Positions 1 through 10,883 of a stretch of 64,000 bases of DNA are shown here, one piece after another. Source of the stretch: Caenorhabditis elegans (taxonomy: Eukaryota > Nematoda > Chromadorea > Rhabditida > Rhabditidae); the NCBI RefSeq assembly GCF_000002985.6, contig NC_003279.8:5766001-5830000 (forward strand), read 5' to 3'. Each line of letters opens with the position of its first letter. Positions within the stretch are counted from its first letter, which is position 1. A model generated the notes under the pieces. That model was not told the DNA's origin and searched no databases. It saw nothing but the letters and a program-made list of their open reading frames with translations. A program made the translations under genes and the position numbers.

Positions 1-999
1 TTCTTCCCCAATCCCATCTCTATAATTGTGTCCAAAGTTGCAATTTATGTGCATTTTCGAAGAAAAGATTGTGATATTTTACTGATAATTATACACTTTC
101 ATTATTTTTTCCTCAACTCAACAAAAGAAGTAAACAAGTTTTTTCCGCCTACTCATAATTTAATGAGCGTCTAAAAGACCGAAAATTTGGAAATTTCTTG
201 CAAGCTATGAGGGTAATGAAATGGAATATATTTAGACAAATACTAAGAATTGAAAGATTTCTAAAAGGAAAATGAACCTATTCAGCCATAAAATGATGAT
301 ATTTTTCAAAAAAAACTAGTATTCGAATCTGAAATTTAAAAAGTAACGTAGAGTATTGGTCGATCTGATGTCTCAAGTTTGAGGGAGCACAGTCTCTCTA
401 CTTCTGTAAATTACATTATCAGTTAAATAAATCAGTCAATCAATCTACAGGAGTTACACTACAAAATATTTGTGAGCTCAAATTTTAAAACCAGATGTTT
501 TTTCTAGAGGCCAGTCAAAATAGGAACACACTGATCCCTGTAATTAAAAATTTAATAAACTTTATTTTCTTTATCAAATGAACAAATCAATAAAAGTTTG
601 CATTTGTAGCGCAATAACTGAGATTGTGGCAAGGCCCATCTAGAAAAAAACGTATCCTTTAAATTAGGCCTTCAAACATACGCTTCATCTTTTCGCGAAA
701 ATACGACATTTTCGACGACTTTCCTTAATTTAAATGGTATATTTAAGATAATCTGAACTTTACCGCGTTCAATCTTTAGAAAAATGAGCTCAACATAAAT
801 TTTTCAAACCAAGTGTTCAATTGAATCAAGAAACCAGGAACATAATTGAAAGATTGAAAATTAAATTTAAAAAATCGGCAGAGTGACTTTGACGTCAAAG
901 TTTCATATGAAAACGTTTAAAAATAAAAGCACCTGAAACTGGAAATAGAAAAAAAGCAAGATAACTTTTCTGCAGAAACGGAAAATGTTTTTTTTTCAG
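1..999. other. Non-coding left edge, probably intron of the DHHC gene
   Basis: No convincing exon was found here. The first supported exon of the palmitoyltransferase starts at 1000, directly after a polypyrimidine tract and AG, and begins in mid-codon. An upstream exon must therefore exist, either in this stretch or left of the window. The DNA is AT-rich and low in open frames, as expected of a long intron. Confidence 0.5.
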
Positions 1000-2675
1000 C
1001 TATCCCAGTTCTATATGGTCTTATTTACATTCAAGTGATATACATGACAATTTATGAGCCAGCATCAAGTGAATTGAAAGAAAAAGTAAAAAGTGAACGT
1101 AAGTTGATATTTATTTTAAAATGTTTCCAAGTTTCTCAATTTTTCCAGATTTTGTCAGAAAACCTTATGAGTCAGAAGCTGGAAGACATGTAATAACAAA
1201 TTCATTTTGTTCGATTTGCGAAGTTCGAACATATCGAGAAACGAAACATTGCAAAAGATGCAATTTTTGTATAGATGACTTTGATCATCATTGTGTTTGG
1301 CTCAATAATTGTATTGGAGGGAAGAACTACAGGTTTGAATTTTTTTTTGAAAAATAGTTACATGAATTGGAAAATTGAACTGCACTGTCACGTGTGTGTC
1401 GAGTATAACAAGTGACGTACGGGCTTGAAAAAAAAGTATAAAAAATTTGAGAAACTAAAATTTTTGCAGGCCATTCGTTGTTCTCGTGATATGCGTCAAC
1501 GTATTTTCAATGTTCTGTTTCGGCCTCTCAGTTGTTATATTTTTCTCTTGGATTACAAACAGTGATGAGAGAGCTTTAATTAAATTAGTACAGGATAAAG
1601 GTAATAATCACGTACTGAAATTTAACAAATAAATATATTGTCAGTTGTTCAAACAGATTTCCTGAAAATTTCATGGGTATTTCTATGCGTTATTTGCATA
1701 ATTATATATGGTGTTTTATCAGTTACAACTGCTCATTTACTATATTTTCATTTCAAATTATGTAAGTTCTGTGATAAATTCTTTTAGAGTGTAAATTGAA
1801 TATGAACATTTTCAGTCAAAGTCGGACAGACAACTTATCGATACATGACAAATCAAAGGAGAAGTGCAAAAGTGAGTTTTTACAAAAAAGCCTTCTTGGT
1901 CAAATGTATATTTATTCATTTTAAAAGTCATATGCTTCTATTTTCAGGTCGGGGCTATATCCCACGTTTCTCCAACACATTCTCAAACACACCGTAGAGA
2001 TGGAGATATAGAAGAAGGTGTTCAAATGGACGAAATGGGAAATCCTCCATTATCTCCAATATTAGAGGATGATTATGATGGACAACGGATTACTGTAACA
2101 GTTGAAGCACCTACTCCAACTCCAAATGGTTCAACTGTAAGTACTGCAAGCTACAGTAATCCTGGTTATGTTGTCAATGAAGGAAATTGATTTATTTTTG
2201 GGATTTTCCAGTTTTCATTCTTTGTATTTTTCGCTTTTTCGCTAATATCTAATAGTTTTTGTTTTTATTCTTGTTGCTTTTCCTGCATATCCTTCGAAAA
2301 CCGTATCACTTCGCATTTAAATGTCTTTCTTATCACTTTATTATACGTTCGGGTTTGTTTTATAAAAATACCTCTCGCTTTTAAATCTGTGATAAATATT
2401 TCAATTTCTATGAATAAAAAACCTGCAAGAAAGTGTAGGCCATCTGAAAATGTTTCAGAAAATCTTTTTATTTATTCTTGATTTTAGGATGTAATCTGGG
2501 AGCAATTGAAAATTTCAAAAACACTCTTGACGTGATTGTAAAAATTTTTAGAGCAACTCTACTGAACGAAAGTAGTAAAAAATTTAAACATTTTCAGATG
2601 TTTAGTGCTCATTTTTAGTGCGCAGAGACTGCCGTAGAAGATAATGAGAATGCAAGAGCATTCCACTTAGATTAA
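1000..2675 (+). CDS. DHHC-type palmitoyltransferase (ZDHHC1/11-like), 5' part missing
   Basis: S-acyltransferase that palmitoylates cysteines of client proteins at endomembranes. Exons read as 1000-1098, 1149-1332, 1470-1600, 1645-1761, 1816-1871, 1948-2136 and 2619-2675 (stop TAA). If the donor at 2137 is not used, the frame runs on to TGA at 2188-2190. The second exon carries the cysteine-rich domain ([16 protein letters not shown]) and the catalytic DHHC in [20 protein letters not shown]. The WLNNCIG version is typical of the ZDHHC1/11 branch, while most relatives have WVGNC. Two hydrophobic segments follow (exons 3 and 4, starting [15 protein letters not shown] and [13 protein letters not shown]), then a Ser/Pro/acidic cytosolic tail. 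Earlier membrane segments lie partly in the first visible exon and partly upstream. Family assignment is firm. I do not know the gene symbol. Confidence 0.88.
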
Positions 2676-2688
2676 TCTGTGAACCTAT

Positions 2689-2703
2689 AATAAACTAATA
2701 AAC
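2689..2703 (+). terminator. Tandem poly(A) signals of the DHHC gene
   Basis: Two overlapping-range AATAAA hexamers at 2689-2694 and 2698-2703 lie 14-23 nt after the TAA at 2673-2675. This supports the downstream last exon as the true 3' end. Confidence 0.7.
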
Positions 2704-3019
2704 ATTTCGGACAAGTTATGATGACCCTTTTGTTATCACTTATCACTTACACACACACTCATATCTCTAAAATATACTATAAAATGGAGAGACACAGTGA
2801 AAAGGTCAAAAGGTGAGAGAGATACCGAGTGTAACACTAAGAAGAATGGAAAAGTTGCGCGGCTTGAGAGGGTGCAGTCGCAATAGACGAGATAGTATGG
2901 ATATTTGAAGAGATATCAGTGAAATAGAGAAAACGAAACTTTTGTTCCCGCAATAACTCCTTCTTCCTCCCACCGCCAGCCAGCCTGCTTGTCATCGGTC
3001 CATCTCCCTCACCACTACT
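2704..3019 (+). promoter_or_regulatory. Intergenic, probable promoter of the LRR gene
   Basis: A 316-bp gap between the DHHC poly(A) site and the LRR start codon. It contains CA-rich, GA-rich and pyrimidine-rich tracts but no clear TATA box. No coding potential was seen. Confidence 0.4.
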
Positions 3020-6000
3020 ATGATCGAAAAGGTGCTAGTTGTGGTTATTATTGGGGTAGTTGGAGCATATGCACAGGGTGAGTTTTTTTCTTATTTTTAA
3101 TTAATTTTAAAAGTTGAGATGGCTCAAGTGCGATGGAGATAGTTCGAAAATAAATAAAAATATTAAAATTTGAAAATTCTTAGCGTTCTAGGTATGTCGA
3201 TCCCTACCAACTTTCTAGAAAACATCAGAAGCTCTGTGTGAAGTCTCATTTTCTGGAAATTCTGAGATCAGTGCAGATCTAACAGCATTTTGTAAAGTAG
3301 TTCGGAAAGTAGGCTTTCAAGTGTATCAGTTTTGATATGTTTATTTTTCAACTTTAAAAATCCCAAATCTTTTTGATTCTAAAATGTATTATTGTATTTT
3401 GTAATTTTTTTCAAAATAAAGGTACTATTCTGATATCGAAATCTTAAAACAAGCCCTACCCATATATCTAACAAATGTATTGGGTGTCAATAGGGCGACC
3501 CACACATAAAATTCAATGAGGTGTAATGCAATTTATTTGATTTATGACGTGGAAATCTATGGATACGAATCGTGTTCAAAGTTCTTTGGAAATACAAGAA
3601 AAATTGGATGAATGCTAAAAGATGCTTCTGTATGGCTTTTGTATCAAAAAATAGTAAATAGTACAAAAATGCAAATATATGTATTATTTTATCTTGCATG
3701 CTTTTTCAACGAGCTCGATCAAAAAGTTTGAAATTTCCAAAACGCCATTGTAAACCCACCCCTTAACACGTGAAAAAGTGAGAAAAATGCACTGAAAAAA
3801 TGTGATAATGTGATAAAGTCTGAGGGGGAACACCAAAAATCTCTTTGTTAGTAACTCAAGATCAAATAAAAAGCCAATATGTTTCACAAAAAATTTGCTC
3901 GTAAAAGGTTCCATGATGAATGTGATCCAGTACAGTGAATGACTGATTAAAAAATGTTCATTTTTTTAATTTTAGAACTTTTCTCGACTCCTGTTAAAAT
4001 ACTAAATCATCCGTTGATCTCTGACTTTTTCCACGTCTCATATAATTTGAATTTCCGTTTCTTTTATCCCAGCTGCCAATCTTGAAAAATGAACGAAAAA
4101 TGATCAATCATTGTCTATCTTTCGTGTCTTCTTCATATTTTCCCGCACACTCTCTCGTAATCTGCCGTGTTCCGTTTTAATGTTAGAATTACAAGAAAAA
4201 AGTATTGCAAAAAACTTCAGAATTGTTGGAAATGTTAAAGTTCAACAGTATTGATTTTGTTTTGAAATTAAAAGTTGCAAGATAGATTTTTTTTAAAAAC
4301 AAGGTATATGGACATGAAATAAAAAGTTCTGCACAAAAGTAAAATAATACATTGCAAAATAAATGTAGACAACGCAGTTGTAAAGAATCCGAAACTTTTT
4401 TAAAGCGTTTTTTAAAGAAATGTATTATGAGAAATGTGCAAGGAATATTGATAATTTTGCAGGCTCATGTCGAACGGATCAACATGAAATGACATGTCGG
4501 GGCAAGAATTCACTACACGATTTAAAAAAGGTTTGTTCTTTTAGTGACGCACCGAAATTAAAACCATTCGATGGGACTTTGATACCATCACAAAAAATCT
4601 GAGAAACTACACCAAGTTTTTGAAATTTACTTCGAAAATGTTATTTTTCCAGCTTTGAACGATTTTCGAAGATCATAAAATTTTCCATTATCGAATAAAC
4701 AGATTGGTTTTAGGATCAAGACTATCTAGAGGTGGACACTCTGAATGTACATCAGGCAAAACTTGACTTAACAGATGATCTCGTTCCGGATGGTACTGTT
4801 TTACATTATCTTATTGTGCAGGAATAAACAGATTTCAGGAATAAATTTATCCCATCTCACATTACTTAATGCCACTGATAACCAAATAACTCGAATTGGA
4901 CGCCGCGGATTTGATAAGATTCGAAATATGCAGTTTTTATATTTATCAATTAATCAAATTTCACATTCACAACCGGATCCATTCCAGGCTCTTGAAAAGT
5001 GAGTTTTCAAATAAAAAAAATTCTTTAAAAAAGAAGAGGATGAAGCTCAAAGTTTACAGAAAAAAACAAAAAGTCCCGTTAAAATTGCTGAATCTAATTT
5101 TAGTCTTCCGTTTCAGTCCATTTGTCCCTTATTAAAACTCAACATTTTTCAAAAGCATTTTTAAACATAACGAAAGCTACGGTATATATTTATGAAGTTG
5201 AACACTAATAGTGAGATTTTTATTTGATTTCAATTTGAGCAGTGCTCCAAAGTTTCATGGAATATCTTATTTTGAGTTGAATTTTAGTTTTTTGAATGTT
5301 AAGTTTATCAGAATTTCAGGTTGAAACGTCTGGAAATGAACGATGCATTGGATGGAAATATGGAAGAGAAATCAGATATGCTTCGAAATTTCTTCCATTC
5401 GAAAAATAGTTTTGTTCATTTGGCACAGATTGAATTGAACAAGAATAAGATTGAAGGAATCTATCCAAAAACATTTTGTGGTATTCAAGGACTTCAAAGA
5501 CTTGAATTATCGAATAATCGAATTCCATCTTTTGACTTTGCAAGAACTTGTTTGAAGGAACTCAAGGCTCTTATGTTGGCTGGAAATTTGATCCAAAAGG
5601 TTTTAGAAATTAAAAATCTAAAAATTGTGAAATTTAAATTCAGTTTAACCATTTAAGTTCTATGAAAGAATCGTAAATATGAAAGGGAGTAGGCACCTAG
5701 AAAACTAGGTATGTAAAGTTACCTACTTGGCACACTATATTGTATTGTATTTATGATTTTAAAAATAGTATAAAGACATGAATAAGATATGCACATGGCA
5801 CATGACGCTGCTCCACTTTTAAGAAATTCGGTTTCAAAAAGTAAAAACAAAAACTAGAAAATATTCATTCAGAAAAAAAAGTATTATTTAAAAACACTAC
5901 ATTTCAAAAAAAAAAAAGAGCATTTATGACTATTATAGTTAATTTTACTTTGTTCTGAAACAGGGGTGTGCGGCAAATTTGCCGATTTGCCGAAAATTGC

Positions 6001-6897
6001 CGACTTGCCGAGCTCGACAAATTTGCCGATTTGCCGAATTCGGCAAATTTAAAAAAACCAGCAATTGCCGATTTGCCGAGCTCGGCAATTTTCGAAATTT
6101 GCCGCACACGTCAAAAATTTGACAGTACAATTTTGACTAAAACTATTAATTTTTTAGCCAAAAATTTAGTAAAATGACACAAAATTGAGCTATTTTGATG
6201 CTTAAACAGACATACTACGCGGAACTTATTCAGAAACCAGATGTGTGTTAAGAATTCAGTAGTTTTGGTGCTCCAAAAAACATTAAAAATATCAAATTTT
6301 TCCGAGTTTGTTAAGCACGGCAAATTTGCCGAATTTGCCGTGCTCGGCAAATATTGAAAAAAAGAGATTTGCCGAATTTGCCGAGCTCGGCAAATTTTGA
6401 AAAACCAGCAATTGCCGATTTGCCGAGCTCGGCAATTTTTTCCATTTGCCGCACACCCCTGTTCTGAAACCACTCAAATATCGGGTTCAAATTTTTTGAA
6501 CTTGGTTCAGGACATGAATGGACTTTCAGTAAATACAATTTGTTTCCAGATTCCAGCTGATATTTGGGATTTTCTTCCGTCTCTTTCATCCTTGGATATT
6601 TCAAATAATCCAATTGATTGTGATTGTGCAACTATTCGATTGCTTAGCGGGGATGATGTCGTATTTCTAAATCAGGTATTTTCCATTTTTGTTTCCGAAA
6701 TTCCAATATTATATGCTAAAAAAAACAATTTTCAGGCTGATACAAAATGTGCATCTCCACCAGAATTGGAAGGCAAACGCATTTTTGAACTATCGAGAGA
6801 CTATTGCAAAACTACAAGGAATCCACGTGGGAAAGCATCATTCTTCCAGTTTCTCGTTCTTTTTGTGATTGCTGTTGGAAGCGAGTTTTTATTTTAA
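3020..6897 (+). CDS. Secreted/anchored leucine-rich-repeat protein, 310 aa
   Basis: Seven exons: 3020-3077, 4463-4530, 4714-4792, 4839-4998, 5320-5599, 6550-6675 and 6736-6897. The total of 933 nt keeps frame across every junction. Residues 1-19 (MIEKVLVVVIIGVVGAYAQ) form a signal peptide. A short N-terminal cysteine segment (SCRTDQHEMTCRG) follows, then leucine-rich repeats such as LTLLNATDNQITRIGRRGF, LAQIELNKNKIEGIYPKTF, LQRLELSNNRI, LKALMLAGNLIQKIP and LSSLDISNNPI. An LRRCT-like cap comes next (DCDCATIRLL, then TKC and DYC). The last ~20 residues are hydrophobic (FFQFLVLFVIAVG), suggesting a GPI-anchor signal or a terminal membrane helix. It is therefore likely an extracellular binding or adhesion protein; the partner is unknown. 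I do not recognise a symbol. Confidence 0.85.
3078..4462 (+). other. Intron 1 of the LRR gene (1.4 kb)
   Basis: GTGAGT donor at 3078 and TTTTGCAG acceptor at 4461-4462. Open frames inside on both strands are short and lack splice context or family similarity. I see no nested gene. Confidence 0.7.
5953..6469. mobile_element. hAT-like non-autonomous foldback element (MITE) in LRR intron 5
   Basis: A 501-bp element at 5961-6461 starts CAGGGGTGTGCGGCAAAT and ends with the inverse, TTTGCCGCACACCCCTG. It is flanked by a perfect 8-bp direct repeat TTCTGAAA (5953-5960 and 6462-6469). CAGGGG-type ends with an 8-bp duplication are the hAT superfamily signature. Each arm (about 5961-6110 and 6310-6461) is packed with palindromic TTTGCCGA/CTCGGCAAA units. 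The ~200-bp core has no transposase. It lies in the intron 5600-6549 of the LRR gene. Confidence 0.85.
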
Positions 6898-8555
6898 AGG
6901 AATTTTAAGATGTCTTAAAATTTCAAAATACAAAAAACCAAATTGTGTACCTAAACAATCCAAACCTACAAACCTACAAAATCCTTTAAATTTCTCTAAG
7001 AATTCTGATTTTTCGAAAATTTGGAAATTTGCCAAAAAAGCTTTTCGGAGGAAGTGCTGAAGTTTCCTTCCGGAAATTGTACAAAATGGTTTTTTTTGTT
7101 AAAATTTGGTGATAGAACATAGAAAAATTATTTTATCTGAAAATAGCTTTTATTGGAAGAGTTGAAAAAAATGCTAAATTGCCTGAAAGTAGGAAAATGA
7201 AAGAAAATATGTCGATATTTTGTCGAATTTATCTCGGCGATTGACAACCTTCAGACAATTTTGAGAACTTTTACAAATGCTCCAACTAAAATAAAAGTTA
7301 TTTTTTGATAAAACAAATATTACTGTTAAATCATGAATTTTCAGTTCTATGGCTCTACAAGAAGTACCGTGAACGCACAAGACATATGAGTTCAGTTCCA
7401 GTTGGATACACGAACTTACAGCATGAACAAGCTGTTGAACCGGAATTTGTGTAGGGAATTCCAAAACAAATTCATTTATCTTTTTATTTTTGGTTTTTTT
7501 TTAATTTTCAGCCAGCCATAATTCTTTCAAATATTTCTGATAATATTTGAAATTTCATAATTTTAAAATCTGTTCATTTTATACGGGATACTTGCTTCTT
7601 TTTTTGTGAATAAAATGATCTTCTTCTAGATATTCTTGTTGACTCATAGATGAGTCATGTGTATAGAGGGATCTGATTGAAAGCCAATCGCCGGCATTAC
7701 CAATTTCCAAATGGGCAAAGTAGTACACACTTGGCATTTGGCGACGAATTCTTGCCCAAGTTTGGGCATTGGGGGAAATCTTGGGCAAGGAGATTTTTGG
7801 CCACGCCAACATTTAGCCCTAGGTTTATCGAACTCTTGCTATACCAATTGGTCTAGTTTCGTACTGAGAACTGTTCCAAAACTGTTATTATTCTAGATAT
7901 GGTATAACTTTGTGTAATAAACGCCTAATTGGTAAAGTGAGATGCACATTTTGGTATCGTTTCAGAGGACTAACAATTCGAATTCTTGATCGGTTTTTTA
8001 ATTTTTAGATTCCACGGTGAACATTTCCTGGAGATCACCGGAGAGAATAAAAAAAATAAAAAAGGGACAGCTGTTTTTTCAACGATTATTATTACTGTGA
8101 ATTGAAGATTTTGAAATTCGAGAGCAAAATTGCAGATAACATATGTAATTTCAACTTTATCAAGGTATTAAAATTCGAAGTTCAGTTGAAATGTACATGA
8201 GACTTCTATATTCAAATAGAAAAAAATTTTTTTTTTCCAGAAACTCAATTCAGAAAGTCAAAAACTGCAGGTGTCAATGATATATGGTGATTCGAATGCC
8301 AAATGTCACATTGAAAAATCTAATTGAACTTTGAGGTGTTGCATTTATATGAGTTCATGAGTAATTTTAACGAGTGTTGCCTGGATTTGTTGCTAGACTA
8401 TTCACCTATAAGTTTCTGAAAAGAAAATTGAATTTCATGCAGAACTGAGCAAATTATATGCGATTTAGTCAAGGCCCCCCAATTTTGGCATCATTTGCCA
8501 TTCGGAGGTGAACAAGGGGCGGGATATGTGTCCCGACAGGGTGGTAGAGGATGAG
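6898..8555. other. Intergenic between LRR gene and hil-5
   Basis: A 1.66-kb AT-rich spacer. The only structure I can point to is a hairpin at 7751-7789 (arms CTTGCCCAA and TTGGGCAAG). Towards the histone the sequence becomes GC-richer, with a GC box GGGGCGGG at 8516-8523. No supported gene was found. Confidence 0.5.
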
Positions 8556-8563
8556 TATAAAAG
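8556..8563 (+). promoter_or_regulatory. TATA box of hil-5
   Basis: TATAAAAG lies 58 nt before the ATG at 8621, just downstream of a GC box (8516-8523). The spacing puts transcription start near 8585-8595 and gives a short leader, as is usual for histone genes. Confidence 0.7.
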
Positions 8564-8620
8564 GGTGGCGCTCGCGCATCATTCACTATCACTTTTCAAG
8601 TGTTTGTTCATCGTTTAACA

Positions 8621-9457
8621 ATGTCCGACGTCGCCGTTGCCGAGACTCCAGCAGTCAAGACCCCAACCAAAGCTTCAAAAGCCACGAAGGCCAAGGCTAC
8701 CAAGATTCCGAAGGTGAAGGTCGTTGCCGCCCATCCGCCATTCATCAACATGATCACCGAAGCCGTCAGCAACCTCAAGGACCGCAAGGGATCATCCAGG
8801 GTCGCCATTTTCAAGTTCATCACTGCCAAATACACGCTTGGAGATCAAGTTAACAAGGTAAATATGCATTTTATTTTAAAGAGAGTGGTTTTGAATCGAT
8901 TTTTCCAAAAAATATATAAACCTGATTTTTGAACAATTCTTCCAAAACGTTGACAATATTAATAGATTTTCCCCTGAAAATTAAACCAACCTTCACTAAA
9001 TGCATCTTAATTCCAGACCAACGCTCACCTTCGCTCTGCACTTAAAAAAGGAGTCGTCAGCAAGGTCCTCGTCCAGACTAACGGAATCGGAGCCAACGGA
9101 CGATTCCGTCTTGCCGTTGCCGAGAAGCCACCAGCAGTGAAGAAGGCTGCCACTGGAGAGCAAAAGGTTATGAAGACCGTCGCCAAGAAGGCTGTCAGCG
9201 GAGACAAGGCTAAGAAAACTGTCGCCAAAAAGACCGGAGACAAGGTGAAGAAGGTCAAGTCACCGAAGAGGATCGCTAAGCCAGCTGTCAAGAAGGTCAC
9301 TAAGAAAGCCGCCGCTCCAACGAAGTCTGCTGCCAATGAAACCGCTCCAAAGAAGGCTGCTGCCACTGAAGCCGCTCCAAAGAAGGCTGCTGTCACGAAA
9401 GCTGCTACAAAGAAGACTCCTGCCAGGAAGGCCGTTGGTACTGCCCCAAAAGCCTAA
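8621..9457 (+). CDS. hil-5: Linker histone H1 (HIL-5-like), 225 aa
   Basis: Binds linker DNA at the nucleosome entry/exit and compacts chromatin. Two exons, 8621-8857 and 9017-9457, join in frame. Layout: a short Ala/Lys/Thr N-tail ([17 protein letters not shown]), a winged-helix globular domain from about residue 35 ([20 protein letters not shown] through GANGRFRL), then a long Lys/Ala/Pro tail with AAPKKAA repeats. The ATG at 8621 is chosen because it gives the standard MSD start; upstream in-frame codons are GTG/leader only. Codon use is strongly biased to C-ending codons, unlike its neighbours, which fits high expression. There is no histone 3' stem-loop; instead AATAAA occurs at 9590-9595, so the mRNA is polyadenylated. 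I recall the C. elegans gene next to rnt-1 as hil-5. Confidence 0.92.
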
Positions 9458-9589
9458 TAACACTGTGTGAAATTCAAATTTAATTCGATCTCACCATTGT
9501 AATATACCTCCTCCTTGAAGGTGTCCCGGGTACCGGTTTTTTCTTCCCATTTAATCATAATTTGTTCCATTTTAACAAATATACCTTCC

Positions 9590-9595
9590 AATAAA
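9590..9595 (+). terminator. Poly(A) signal of hil-5
   Basis: AATAAA 133 nt after the stop. A second AATAAA lies at 9666-9671. Confidence 0.6.
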
Positions 9596-9671
9596 CCATT
9601 AATAGATTCTATTGTTCTCTTTTTTTTTTCAGAAAATAGATTTCCAAGACAGTGCTCTCAGCGAGAATAAA

Positions 9672-10808
9672 TTGAAATCTTCATTTAGCAACATTTTGTA
9701 TTTCGTCACTTTTAGTGAACATTAAAAAGTTAACATCTGTATTTAGTGATCAAAAGGTGCTATTAATTAATTATAATTTGGGATCACCATATGCAGTAAC
9801 GGATTATTTGCAATTTTCTCAAGTTGCTTCACGAATATCTCTTTCTCACTTGACTGGTGTTTCGGTGGGATATATTTTGTGTGTGTGTGTGTGGAAGTGG
9901 TGTCTATGTACACGTTATCAACCACAACATTTGCTATTTTCACTCGTTGTCATACTGGCGGTCTTTCTCTCTCAATAATATCTTTTCGAAACTTTCTTCG
10001 TGTGATATCTGACCGACAGGAGGAGCACGCCTGCTCAATTCACCAACTTATTTAATGGGAAAGGACTCTTTCACACAAATAAAATGACATGGAGATGGGA
10101 TGTAGAACAATTGAAGAAACCGATTAATGGTTCATTACATCGGTCATGTCAAAGCAAGTTTGTGCCTGATTCAACAGTGAATTTCAAATGAGCTCTCGAA
10201 GACTCTTGAACTGTGATCTTCCTACAGTGAAAATGACGCGGTCAGTTTTGCCAAATTTTAATTAACTTTCATTTCTTTATAGCCAAGGGGAAGCATTTGG
10301 TAATTGGTAGTTTTGAAAAACTCGGATAATTATACATATGGAAATGGAAACATTAATTGGCAAGACTGGCATGGTGTACGGTAGGTTCAGAAAGAGTTCT
10401 GGAGGAGAGGTGAATATAAGAGAAGTACCCTTTTTTAGTTAACAAAAACACCATTTTTTCAGTGGTGGCTGGATGAAGAGACCAGTATTACCAAAAGCCT
10501 GGACTTGAGTACAGCTTTTATGGAACTGTTGTGGTTTATAGGTTCAACTAAAAAACTTCACATTTCAATTTTAAATGGTAGTACAGTAGTCGTATCTGTT
10601 ACAGGTGGGTATGACTCATGATTCTCAACAATTTTTATTTGAAAAAACCGCTAAAATCTGATATTTTTACCAACTTGTTCTTGTCGCAGGGGTCGATAAG
10701 TATCGAGTATTTGGTAAATTTGGTTGTCTACTGATGAAAATAATTATTTGCTTTACAATTTTTTCAGTGTCTTATGACCTTTTAGGAGTATTTTGTGGAA
10801 GGTTCAAA

Positions 10809-10883
<75 letters not shown>

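Noticed and set aside
5904-6631. Several overlapping frames with repeated Leu-Pro-Asn-Ser-Ala-type units
   Set aside because: They are translations of the palindromic GCCGA/CTCGGC units of the hAT-like element, not a protein gene.
9920-10536. Two Runx-type sites (AACCACA at 9920-9926, TGTGGTT at 10530-10536) as evidence of rnt-1 autoregulation
   Set aside because: About one such 7-mer is expected by chance in 8 kb on two strands; too weak without conservation.
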